46,919 nucleotides of DNA from Bacteroidales bacterium (GTDB lineage Bacteria > Bacteroidota > Bacteroidia > Bacteroidales > VadinHA17): positions 1-46,919 of the forward strand of contig JADDYF010000459.1 of assembly GCA_015712185.1 (NCBI GenBank), given 5' to 3'. Position numbers and translations under genes: made by a program. The first letter of the stretch is position 1. Every line of letters starts with the position of its first letter. Below, one piece after another: positions 36,389 through 44,461 of this stretch. The notes under the pieces are model-generated. The model had not been told where the DNA came from. It saw nothing but the letters and a program-made list of their open reading frames with translations, and ran no database searches.

Positions 36389-37225
36389 ATGAATTTTGGA
36401 GGCACCGAAGTGGTTTATGATTATGCCGGTTCGGAAATAATCATTGTTCCCGTTCCGTATGACTCCACCAGCACATGGATGAGTGGAGCGGACAGGGGAC
36501 CTGATGCCATCATGGAGGCTTCTGTGAATCTCGAGTTTTATGATATTGAAACAGGCACCGAGGTCCACAGGAGAGGTATCCATACGGTTGATCCTGTTCT
36601 GGAAAACCGTACTCCGGAATATCTCATTGAGGCTGTATACATGAAGATCCGGCAGCTCCTTAATGATAAAAAATTTCCTGTAACTGTCGGCGGAAATCAC
36701 ACAGTGAGCATTGGCGCTGCCAGGGCATTTTCCGAATATTTCAGCGGCCTGTCAGTACTTCAGCTTGATGCACATTCCGACCTAAGGCAGGAATACGAGG
36801 GTTCAAAGTTCAATCATGCATGTACAATGGCGAGGATCCGTGAATTTGCTCCTGTAGTGCAGGTTGGCATACGGAGCATGTCAGCAGAGGAACTTATATA
36901 TGCGGAAAAAGAGCGGATCTTTTATTCCCATGATTTGTTTTACAACAAGAAGCTCTACACAGCAGCATCTGGCATGCTCGCTGAGGATGTGTATATTACA
37001 ATTGACCTCGACGTTTTTGATCCGTCAATAATGCCTTCAACAGGAACGCCTGAGCCGGGCGGGCCGGATTATTATGAACTGATGCATTTCCTCAGAGACG
37101 TTACCCGTAATAAAAAGGTGAGAGGGTTTGATGTCGTTGAATTCTGTCCGTCGGCGGGAAATAAAGCTCCCGATTTTGTGGCAGCAAAGGTCTTATATCA
37201 GCTGCTGAGTTATATATTTAAGTGA
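36389..37225 (+). CDS. speB: Agmatinase / ureohydrolase family
   Basis: GGNHTVSIGAARA, LDAHSDLR, ITIDLDVFDPSIMPSTGTPEPGG metal-binding motifs. Confidence 0.88.
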   Translation: MNFGGTEVVYDYAGSEIIIVPVPYDSTSTWMSGADRGPDAIMEASVNLEFYDIETGTEVHRRGIHTVDPVLENRTPEYLIEAVYMKIRQLLNDKKFPVTVGGNHTVSIGAARAFSEYFSGLSVLQLDAHSDLRQEYEGSKFNHACTMARIREFAPVVQVGIRSMSAEELIYAEKERIFYSHDLFYNKKLYTAASGMLAEDVYITIDLDVFDPSIMPSTGTPEPGGPDYYELMHFLRDVTRNKKVRGFDVVEFCPSAGNKAPDFVAAKVLYQLLSYIFK

Positions 37226-38008
37226 TCAGTCTTCCTCCTTCGCTCTCTCCCAGATCACATTCATCTCATCCAGTGTCATGTCGCGGAGTGAAATACCCTT
37301 CCTGAGAGTCTCTCTCTCAAGATAGTTGAAACGTTTAATAAACTTCCTGTTAGTCTTTTCGAGGGCGGCTTCAGGATCAAGGCCATAAAGCCGTGATGCG
37401 TTGATTATGGAAAAGATAACATCCCCGAGTTCCCTCTCAATTGTTTCTGTATTATGATTCCTTACCTCAGTCTTTAATTCCGATACTTCTTCAAGTACCT
37501 TGTCCCATATCTGTTCACGCTTCTCCCAGTCAAATCCTACTCCCCTGACCTTCTCCTGTATCCTGTTTGCCTTAACCATTGCAGGAAGTGATGATGGTAC
37601 GCCCGAAAGAACAGGTTTATACCCGTCGTTTTCGTTAATTTTGAGCTTTTCCCAGTTTTCCTCAACTTCAGACGGACCTGAGACCCTGACATCGCCGAAT
37701 ACGTGCGGATGCCTGTAAACCAGCTTGTCATTTATCCCTTTCAGTACATCGGTCATGGTAAATGAGCCTTTTTCCGAACCTATTTTGGCATAGAAAACGA
37801 TATGAAGCATCAGATCACCCAGCTCATTTCTCAGTGCATCTTCATTCCCCGAGAATATGGCATCAGCAAGTTCATAAGTCTCTTCTATGGTCAGCTTTCT
37901 GAGACTTTCATAAGTTTGCTTCATATCCCATGGGCAGGTGGCCCTTAATTTATCAATTATTCCAAGGAGTTTCTTAAACTCCCTGCCACATTCATTCATT
38001 TTCTCCAT
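37226..38008 (-). CDS. mazG: Nucleoside triphosphate pyrophosphohydrolase MazG
   Basis: CPWDMKQTYESLRKLTIEETYELADAI ... LRNELGDLMLHIVFYAKI, second MazG repeat EEVSELKTE...ERELGDVIFSIINASR. Confidence 0.95.
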   Translation of the reverse strand: MEKMNECGREFKKLLGIIDKLRATCPWDMKQTYESLRKLTIEETYELADAIFSGNEDALRNELGDLMLHIVFYAKIGSEKGSFTMTDVLKGINDKLVYRHPHVFGDVRVSGPSEVEENWEKLKINENDGYKPVLSGVPSSLPAMVKANRIQEKVRGVGFDWEKREQIWDKVLEEVSELKTEVRNHNTETIERELGDVIFSIINASRLYGLDPEAALEKTNRKFIKRFNYLERETLRKGISLRDMTLDEMNVIWERAKEED

Positions 38009-38019
38009 AATTACAGGTA

Positions 38020-38814
38020 TTAAAACAGCCGGTTCGGTGAGGCAGCTTTGGAAAGCATATCGATCCTTACCACCGAACCAATTGAAAGGCTGAGCAATTC
38101 CGAAACATTTGCACCATTGATCGATATTTCGAGCAGCTCGAGGGCGTTGAATCTTGCAAGCATCTCACCGACAGGAAGGTCGCTATACTTCCGTGATATC
38201 TTATCGATATAATTCTTGTTGCTCTGAATAAGTATACGATAATTCTTATTCTCAAATACCCTGTCAAATACCTCCCTGGTTATGTTGGATATTGCATTGC
38301 CGTATGAGTCAATGAAAATAATGCTTCCGATAATAACATCTTTATCTATAGTAGCCCTGAGAGGAAGACGTTCGTGAACATTTTTTATCGGAGTTCCCAG
38401 ATCAGAAGGCTTCCTGCCTGTGAGCAGGCCGGCAGCAGCTTTTACAAAAACATCAAGCTCATCTGTGTCTTTTCCGTGTCTGATACTCACCACTTCGTCA
38501 GGTTCTGCATTGAGTATAAGGTTAAAAATACCATTGTCGGTTCCGATAAAGAAATGATCCCTTGCCTTCACTATCAGGTATTCCTGGTCGTTAACTGGTT
38601 CAGTATGAACACAAATAATATGGATTGTGCCTTTAGGATAGTTGCTGTAAGTGTTCCTTATCACAAATGCCGCATGAGAAATGTTCAGGGCAGGAATACT
38701 ACAACTGTTGTCAATTATTGTAACTCCCGGACACATGCTGCATAATTTCCCCTTAATGATACCGGAATAGATATCATCCGGCTTCCATTCTGTGGTTAAT
38801 GTTATTACAGGCAT
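38020..38814 (-). CDS. SAM hydroxide adenosyltransferase (DUF62 family)
   Basis: VITLTTEW..DDIYSGIIKGKL, IHIICVHTEPVNDQEYLIVKARDHFFIGTDNGIF, FIDSYGNAISNI. Confidence 0.88.
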   Translation of the reverse strand: MPVITLTTEWKPDDIYSGIIKGKLCSMCPGVTIIDNSCSIPALNISHAAFVIRNTYSNYPKGTIHIICVHTEPVNDQEYLIVKARDHFFIGTDNGIFNLILNAEPDEVVSIRHGKDTDELDVFVKAAAGLLTGRKPSDLGTPIKNVHERLPLRATIDKDVIIGSIIFIDSYGNAISNITREVFDRVFENKNYRILIQSNKNYIDKISRKYSDLPVGEMLARFNALELLEISINGANVSELLSLSIGSVVRIDMLSKAASPNRLF

Positions 38815-38831
38815 AAGGAAAAATCTTACGA

Positions 38832-38839
38832 CAAAGATA
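38832..38839 (-). promoter_or_regulatory. -7 element TATCTTTG for the SAM hydrolase / mazG transcript
   Basis: CAAAGATA on + strand, 18 bp upstream of the start at 38814. Confidence 0.45.
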
Positions 38840-38901
38840 ATCTTCTAATGAAAATTAAACTTACTTTGCAAAGTTCAAAGGGAATTATTTATAAACTATT
38901 A

Positions 38902-38915
38902 GCCGGTTGCCGGTT
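38902..38915 (-). repeat. CCGGNNA heptad repeat, short copy
   Basis: Reverse complement reads AACCGGCAACCGGCTA, two heptads of the family at 31269-31303. Confidence 0.45.
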
Positions 38916-38959
38916 TAAACTGAATAAAAGCTACAGGTGCTGTTAACTGTTAAGATTTA

Positions 38960-39925
38960 ATGACAGAGATAGTTATTTTTCTTGAGGATATAGATCCTGT
39001 CGTATTTTTTGGCGCAAACAATACGCTGCTTGACAAAATCCGGAGTTTTTTCCCAAAAATCAAAATACTTGTCCGTGGCAACGAAATGAAATGCATCGGT
39101 GAGGAATCGGAGATTACCATTTTTGCCGAGAAGTTTAATGAACTAATTGAATATTACCGGAAATATAACCGGCTCGATGAGCAGGATCTTGAAAAATACC
39201 TCTTTGACAAAGAACACATGAGATCTGCCACAAACGGTGATTTTGAAGAGGTTCTCGTTTTCGGCACAAGCGGTAAACCAATAAGGGCAAGGACAGTAAA
39301 CCAGCTCCTCCTGGTACATGATTATAAGATAAATGATCTTATTATTACTGACGGACCTGCAGGAACGGGCAAGACATATACTTCCATAGCGCTGGCAGTC
39401 AGGGCATTGAAAGAAAGAGAGGTAAAGAAGATAGTTCTTACCCGGCCTGCTGTAGAGGCTGGCGAGAGACTCGGATTTCTTCCCGGCGATGTAAAAGAGA
39501 AGCTTGATCCCTACCTGCAACCGTTATATGATGCACTTCATGATATGCTGCCGTTCAAGAAGCTTGAGACCTGGCTTGAGGATGGTACTATTCAGATAGC
39601 TCCGCTTGCATTTATGAGAGGCAGAACACTGGAAAACGCATTCGTGATACTGGATGAGGCGCAAAATGCCACAGTAAGCCAGCTGAAGATGTTTCTTACA
39701 CGTATGGGCATTAATTCGAAGTTTATTATGACGGGTGATACGACTCAGATTGATCTTCCAAGGAAAAATGAATCGGGGCTTCTGCAGGCGATGCGGATAC
39801 TGGAAGGCATCGAAGGGATTTCGATAATTAAATTCGATGAAAGGGATATTGTCCGTCATAAGCTTGTGAAGAGGATAGTAAAAGCCTATGAACAGGAAGA
39901 GAAAGAGTCACCCGGCGGACAATAG
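38960..39925 (+). CDS. phoH: PhoH family ATPase
   Basis: ITDGPAGTGKTYTSIALAVRAL, VLTRPAVEAGERLGFLPGDVKEKLDPYLQPLYDAL, VILDEAQNATVSQLKMFLTRMG. Confidence 0.95.
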   Translation: MTEIVIFLEDIDPVVFFGANNTLLDKIRSFFPKIKILVRGNEMKCIGEESEITIFAEKFNELIEYYRKYNRLDEQDLEKYLFDKEHMRSATNGDFEEVLVFGTSGKPIRARTVNQLLLVHDYKINDLIITDGPAGTGKTYTSIALAVRALKEREVKKIVLTRPAVEAGERLGFLPGDVKEKLDPYLQPLYDALHDMLPFKKLETWLEDGTIQIAPLAFMRGRTLENAFVILDEAQNATVSQLKMFLTRMGINSKFIMTGDTTQIDLPRKNESGLLQAMRILEGIEGISIIKFDERDIVRHKLVKRIVKAYEQEEKESPGGQ

Positions 39926-39956
39926 AATATTCAGGTAAAGGGAAAAAATAGTAACT

Positions 39957-40910
39957 ATGCATAAGACAATTATCAGATCGGATTTTAATTTTCCCGGTCA
40001 GAAGGGTATCTACAGAGGAAAAGTCAGGGATGTCTATAACATCAATAATGATTATTTGCTGATGATCGTTTCAGACAGGATATCGGCTTTTGATGTTGTT
40101 CTACCCCGTGGTATACCATATAAGGGACAGGTGCTTAATCAGATAGCATCGAAATTCCTTAAAGCCACAGAAGATATTGTACCCAACTGGATTATTGCCA
40201 CACCCGATCCAAATGCAGCCTTCGGGCATAAGTGCGAACCTTATCCGGTTGAAATGATTGTAAGAGCTTATCTGACAGGGAGTTCGTGGCGCTCATATAA
40301 GTCAGGGGCAAGAAAGATCTGCGGAGTACCTGTTCCGGACGGAATGAAAGAACACCAGCGGCTTCCTCAGCCAATCATCAGCCCGACTACTAAAGCTGCG
40401 CATGGGAGTCATGATGAGGATATCTCGCGCGAAGAGATAATTGAAAGAGGACTTATACCTGAAAAGGAGTATGGACTGATTGAAAGGTATACGATGGGAG
40501 TATTCCTGAGAGGTGCGCAGATAGCTGCAGAACATGGTCTGATTCTTGTAGATACAAAATATGAATTCGGTAAAAAGGATGGTAAAATATATCTTATTGA
40601 CGAGATAAATACCCCGGATTCTTCACGGTATTTTTATGCGGAGGGCTACCTGGAAAGATTCGATAAGGGACTTCCGCAGAAACAGTTGTCGAAGGAATTT
40701 GTAAGGGAATGGCTAATGGAAAACGGATTCCAGGGTAAAACGGGGCAGAAAGTACCGGAGATGTCGGATGCTTTTGTTAATGAAGTATCAGACAGATATA
40801 TAGAATTGTATGAAAAAATTACAGGTGAAAAATTCCTGCGTGAGAATATTACTAATGTGGCTCAAAGAATAGAAAATAATTGCAGGGCATTCCTGGAAAA
40901 CTTCAAATGA
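39957..40910 (+). CDS. purC: Phosphoribosylaminoimidazole-succinocarboxamide synthase
   Basis: [75 protein letters not shown]. Confidence 0.96.
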   Translation: MHKTIIRSDFNFPGQKGIYRGKVRDVYNINNDYLLMIVSDRISAFDVVLPRGIPYKGQVLNQIASKFLKATEDIVPNWIIATPDPNAAFGHKCEPYPVEMIVRAYLTGSSWRSYKSGARKICGVPVPDGMKEHQRLPQPIISPTTKAAHGSHDEDISREEIIERGLIPEKEYGLIERYTMGVFLRGAQIAAEHGLILVDTKYEFGKKDGKIYLIDEINTPDSSRYFYAEGYLERFDKGLPQKQLSKEFVREWLMENGFQGKTGQKVPEMSDAFVNEVSDRYIELYEKITGEKFLRENITNVAQRIENNCRAFLENFK

Positions 40911-40917
40911 TATCAGA

Positions 40918-42894
40918 ATGAGAACCGGGATATTTTTCAGGATAATACTGACTTCAATGCTCCTCCTGAGCAATCTTCTTACGGTTGATTCCCAGGTTGT
41001 TGTTGAAAGATCAAAGAACAAAATTGTGATTTCGGGAATACCTTATTATGTTCACATTGTCAAAAAAGGTGAAACAGCATATTCCATTTCAAGAGCATAT
41101 GGACTTACTGTTGAAGAGCTGACAAGGGAAAATCCGCCTGCAGTATATGGTGTCAATGAAGGTCAGACTCTCAGGATCCCGGTGAGCCTGGTCAGAGAAC
41201 CATCGGAGCTTCCTTCCGCACCGGCAAAACAACCGCGCGATGAGAGCAAATATATTTATCATAATCTTCAGCCCGGAGAAACTATATATTCACTTTCAAA
41301 ATCGTATGGTGTTTCGGAAAATGACATAATTGAAAGCAATCCGGGGATTGAAATCAACAAATTACCAGTAGGGGCGGAGATTGCCATTCCAAGGAAACCT
41401 TTTATGACAGATAAGCAGGAGTTTGCAGTGCAGGACTCAAAATATTTATTTCATAAGGTTGAGAGGGGTGAATCGATGGCTTCAATTGCAGAGAAATATG
41501 GACTTACATTAAGAGAGTTAAGAAGGGAAAACAGGGAACAGCGGTTTCCTCAGGTTGGCGATTATATCAGGATCCCCGTAGCAAAGATGGAACGGGCTCC
41601 TGAAAGAATAATACCTGTACCTGATACTATACCTGTTGCTGTTAGTGATTCGGTTGTGGAATGGGTGCGTCCGACCGGCTATACCCCGGTACGGAACCTT
41701 AGAGGATCATATGATGTTGCGGTCCTTCTTCCTTTTTATCTGAACGAAAACTCCGACAGGATTGAAATCGATTCCTCAAAATGGATTAAGGGAAAAAAAA
41801 TCTACAGACCTCTAAGGAGGCCTGAAGACTGGATTTATTCAAGAAGCAAGGGATTTATCGAAATGTACAACGGCATTTTGCTTGCTGCCGACACCCTGAG
41901 GACCCTTGGTCTTAATATCAACCTGCATTCTTATGATATTAAAAGTGATACTGTTGATCTGACACGCCTCATAGAGTCCGGCAGGCTTGACAATATGGAT
42001 CTGATAATCGGACCTGCATATTCTTATAATCTGGCGATCGCAGCCCGGTTTGCCGGGAAACTTGGAATTCCGGTGGTGTCGCCTGTTCCCCTTATCAATT
42101 ATTCTGTTCTCATAAACAATCCTGAACTCTTCATAGTAAATTCATCGCTTGATGTTGTTCAGACTTATATAGCAAAAAAAGCAAGTGAGTTTTCTGATCA
42201 CAATTTTGTATTCATTCATTCAGATACTGCAGGAACAGACCAGAGTGTGAAGAATTTCAGGGATAAGCTAATTAATGAACTTGCCTCAAGGATACCCTAT
42301 GAAGAAATACGATTCAAGGAATTTCTGTTTTATGGCCGCTCAACTTTTGATAATGATTCAATAAACAGGCTTAGTCATGCACTATCCGAAAGTATGGGGA
42401 ATGTTATAATCATTGCCTCTGAGGATGGTCCGGTAATCAGCGAGACAATGCAGGACATTCATGCACTGCTCAGAAAATTCGATATAAAGGTGATCGGGTA
42501 TCCGGCAATAAGGGGTATCGATAATCTGGATCCCAAATATTTCTTCGATCTCGACATAATGGTGTATTCTCCATACTGGATAGATTACAATAAAGATGAT
42601 GTAAAGGAGTTTAATTCCGATTACCGAAAAATATTCCTTACAGAACCCGGTGAGATGAGTTATGCATGGACAGGATATGATATTGCATATTACTTTCTGA
42701 GCGGAATGGCAATACACGGGAAGGATTTTATTGTTCATCCTGAAATACATAATCCTGATCTGTTGCAGACTGAATTTAACTTTGTACGCAGGAATATATT
42801 TGACGGACTGGAGAATCAGAAGCTGTATCTGATCAGGTATACAAAGGATTACGAAGTTATACTTGTCAAGGAGAATGCTCTTGCCGGGGAGTAA
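40918..42894 (+). CDS. LysM-repeat protein with periplasmic-binding-protein type 1-like domain
   Basis: Three LysM-like repeats (YYVHIVKKGETAYSISRAYGLTVEELTRENP; YHNLQPGETIYSLSKSYGVSENDI; FHKVERGESMASIAEKYGLTLRELRREN), then YDVAVLLPFYLNENS...LDNMDLIIGPAYSYNLAIAARFAGKLGIPVVSP. Confidence 0.85.
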   Translation: MRTGIFFRIILTSMLLLSNLLTVDSQVVVERSKNKIVISGIPYYVHIVKKGETAYSISRAYGLTVEELTRENPPAVYGVNEGQTLRIPVSLVREPSELPSAPAKQPRDESKYIYHNLQPGETIYSLSKSYGVSENDIIESNPGIEINKLPVGAEIAIPRKPFMTDKQEFAVQDSKYLFHKVERGESMASIAEKYGLTLRELRRENREQRFPQVGDYIRIPVAKMERAPERIIPVPDTIPVAVSDSVVEWVRPTGYTPVRNLRGSYDVAVLLPFYLNENSDRIEIDSSKWIKGKKIYRPLRRPEDWIYSRSKGFIEMYNGILLAADTLRTLGLNINLHSYDIKSDTVDLTRLIESGRLDNMDLIIGPAYSYNLAIAARFAGKLGIPVVSPVPLINYSVLINNPELFIVNSSLDVVQTYIAKKASEFSDHNFVFIHSDTAGTDQSVKNFRDKLINELASRIPYEEIRFKEFLFYGRSTFDNDSINRLSHALSESMGNVIIIASEDGPVISETMQDIHALLRKFDIKVIGYPAIRGIDNLDPKYFFDLDIMVYSPYWIDYNKDDVKEFNSDYRKIFLTEPGEMSYAWTGYDIAYYFLSGMAIHGKDFIVHPEIHNPDLLQTEFNFVRRNIFDGLENQKLYLIRYTKDYEVILVKENALAGE

Positions 42895-42981
42895 GAATCT
42901 GATGAAATCCGCGGAAATCTCTTCCGCCGCAGAATTTATGTTAATAAAAATTAACATTCGGGAATAATTGCATCGGGGATA

Positions 42982-43560
42982 TTGTCTAAAAGAAGAATAA
43001 TGATCAACGGATCATACCGGCAGTTCGGGGAGGATGAACTGGTAAAGGCATCACTTGGCGGTGATAAGCGTGCATTCGGGGAGATTGTATGCCGGTATCA
43101 GAAAATGGTTGCCAGAACGGTAAAAGGAATGCTAGGAGATTCGGTTTATGCTGAAGACATCGGACAGGATGTGTTCGTAAAATTGTATCATTCGTTGTCC
43201 GAGTTCAGGGGAGAAGCAAAACTGTCAACATATATACAGAGGATTGCAGTTAATCTGACCCTGAATGAGATAAAGAGAAGAAAACGGTTTTTCTCAATGT
43301 TTTCGCAGAAAGGAAACAGTGAGATGCATGAATTTGAGGTTGGACATCATGAGAATGAGGATAGAATAGAGGCTAAGGAAATAGTGAACAAGGCACTGCA
43401 GAAAATGGACCCCAAGTTCAGGATAATAGTAACGATGAGAATGTTGCAGGGTTATTCAACGAAAGAAACTGCAGAAATACTTGGTCTGCCCCTGGGAACA
43501 GTTCTCTCACGGCTTTCAAGGGCACAGGAACAGTTAAAGGGAATTTTGGAAAATTTATAG
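42982..43560 (+). CDS. RNA polymerase sigma-70 factor, ECF subfamily
   Basis: KASLGGDKRAFGEIVCRYQKMVARTV, YAEDIGQDVFVKLYHSLSEFRGEAKLSTYIQRIAVNL, TAEILGLPLGTVLSRLSRAQEQLK. Track start is TTG; an ATG at about 43000 is also possible. Confidence 0.93.
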   Translation: MSKRRIMINGSYRQFGEDELVKASLGGDKRAFGEIVCRYQKMVARTVKGMLGDSVYAEDIGQDVFVKLYHSLSEFRGEAKLSTYIQRIAVNLTLNEIKRRKRFFSMFSQKGNSEMHEFEVGHHENEDRIEAKEIVNKALQKMDPKFRIIVTMRMLQGYSTKETAEILGLPLGTVLSRLSRAQEQLKGILENL

Positions 43561-43565
43561 TCAAT

Positions 43566-43919
43566 ATGAAACCTTCAGAGATTAAGAAACTCATTATCAG
43601 TTCAATGGAACCTGATTCAGATTCAGGGGGAATCGCCAGGCAGCTGGAAGATGAAGGTATTTCCTTTGATTTCAGCGGAGGATTCAGCGAAAAGGTCATT
43701 GACAAAATATTTACTGCAGGAAAAGTCGTCAACCGCCAGACAGAGTTCATCAGAGGCCTTAATTACGCGTTCTACAGGGTGGTTCTGACAGGTGTAGCTG
43801 CTATTGTTGTATTGCTGATATCAATTTTTCTGATGGAGGGATCAATTTCATTTGATTCTTTCCTGGGGCTTGGTGATAGTTATGATGAGAGTATTGTCTG
43901 CCTGTTAACAGGTAATTAA
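43566..43919 (+). CDS. Small single-TM protein, candidate anti-sigma factor
   Basis: Position directly after the ECF sigma gene; one TM segment (VVLTGVAAIVVLLISIFLM). Function by context only. Confidence 0.5.
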   Translation: MKPSEIKKLIISSMEPDSDSGGIARQLEDEGISFDFSGGFSEKVIDKIFTAGKVVNRQTEFIRGLNYAFYRVVLTGVAAIVVLLISIFLMEGSISFDSFLGLGDSYDESIVCLLTGN

Positions 43920-43930
43920 TTATCTTAAAC

Positions 43931-44461
43931 ATGAAAGCAAAGTCTATTTTTATATTACTGATTACACTTGTAGTCGGATTCGTGCTCGGCATGCTTACAT
44001 CTGCCCAGATCAGATTCCAAAGGCTCAGACCTGTAAGGATGTATTTTTCCGAAGAGCGTTTCAGGGAAGGATTTTATAATATGATCCAGCCTGATGAGAA
44101 ACAGAAAGCAGAGATTGAAAAGATACTTTCCAAATATGCAAAATTGAACAGCGAGGTTCAGAGCAATTTCAGGAAGGAGCTTGAAACAAACATGAAGGAG
44201 TTCAGGAAGGAGATCGATTCGAAACTGACAAAGGAGCAGCTTGCACGGATCAAGGAAATGGATGAGCGGCGTCAGGAAATGATCAGGCAGGGCAGGAGGA
44301 ACCGTGATAATGATTCACTCAATAACAGGAGCTTTGGAAGAGGCAACCGTGACAGAAGGCCGGACGGTCAGAGAAGAACCTACCCTGGTGACCATCCACC
44401 TGATCCCGGCGTTCCACCACCACCTCCGCCACCCAGGGATACAGTCTCTACCCGATTATAA
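43931..44461 (+). CDS. Spy/CpxP-like periplasmic protein with proline-rich C-terminus
   Basis: TM anchor, DEKQKAEIEKILSKYAKLNSEVQSNFRKELETNMKEFRKEIDSKLTKEQLARIKEMDERR, then PGVPPPPPPPRD. Confidence 0.65.
   Translation: MKAKSIFILLITLVVGFVLGMLTSAQIRFQRLRPVRMYFSEERFREGFYNMIQPDEKQKAEIEKILSKYAKLNSEVQSNFRKELETNMKEFRKEIDSKLTKEQLARIKEMDERRQEMIRQGRRNRDNDSLNNRSFGRGNRDRRPDGQRRTYPGDHPPDPGVPPPPPPPRDTVSTRL

Noticed and set aside
40918-42894. Novel domain fusion of LysM repeats with a type 1 periplasmic-binding domain
   Set aside because: This architecture is, as far as I know, common in Bacteroidetes; listed only as a feature.
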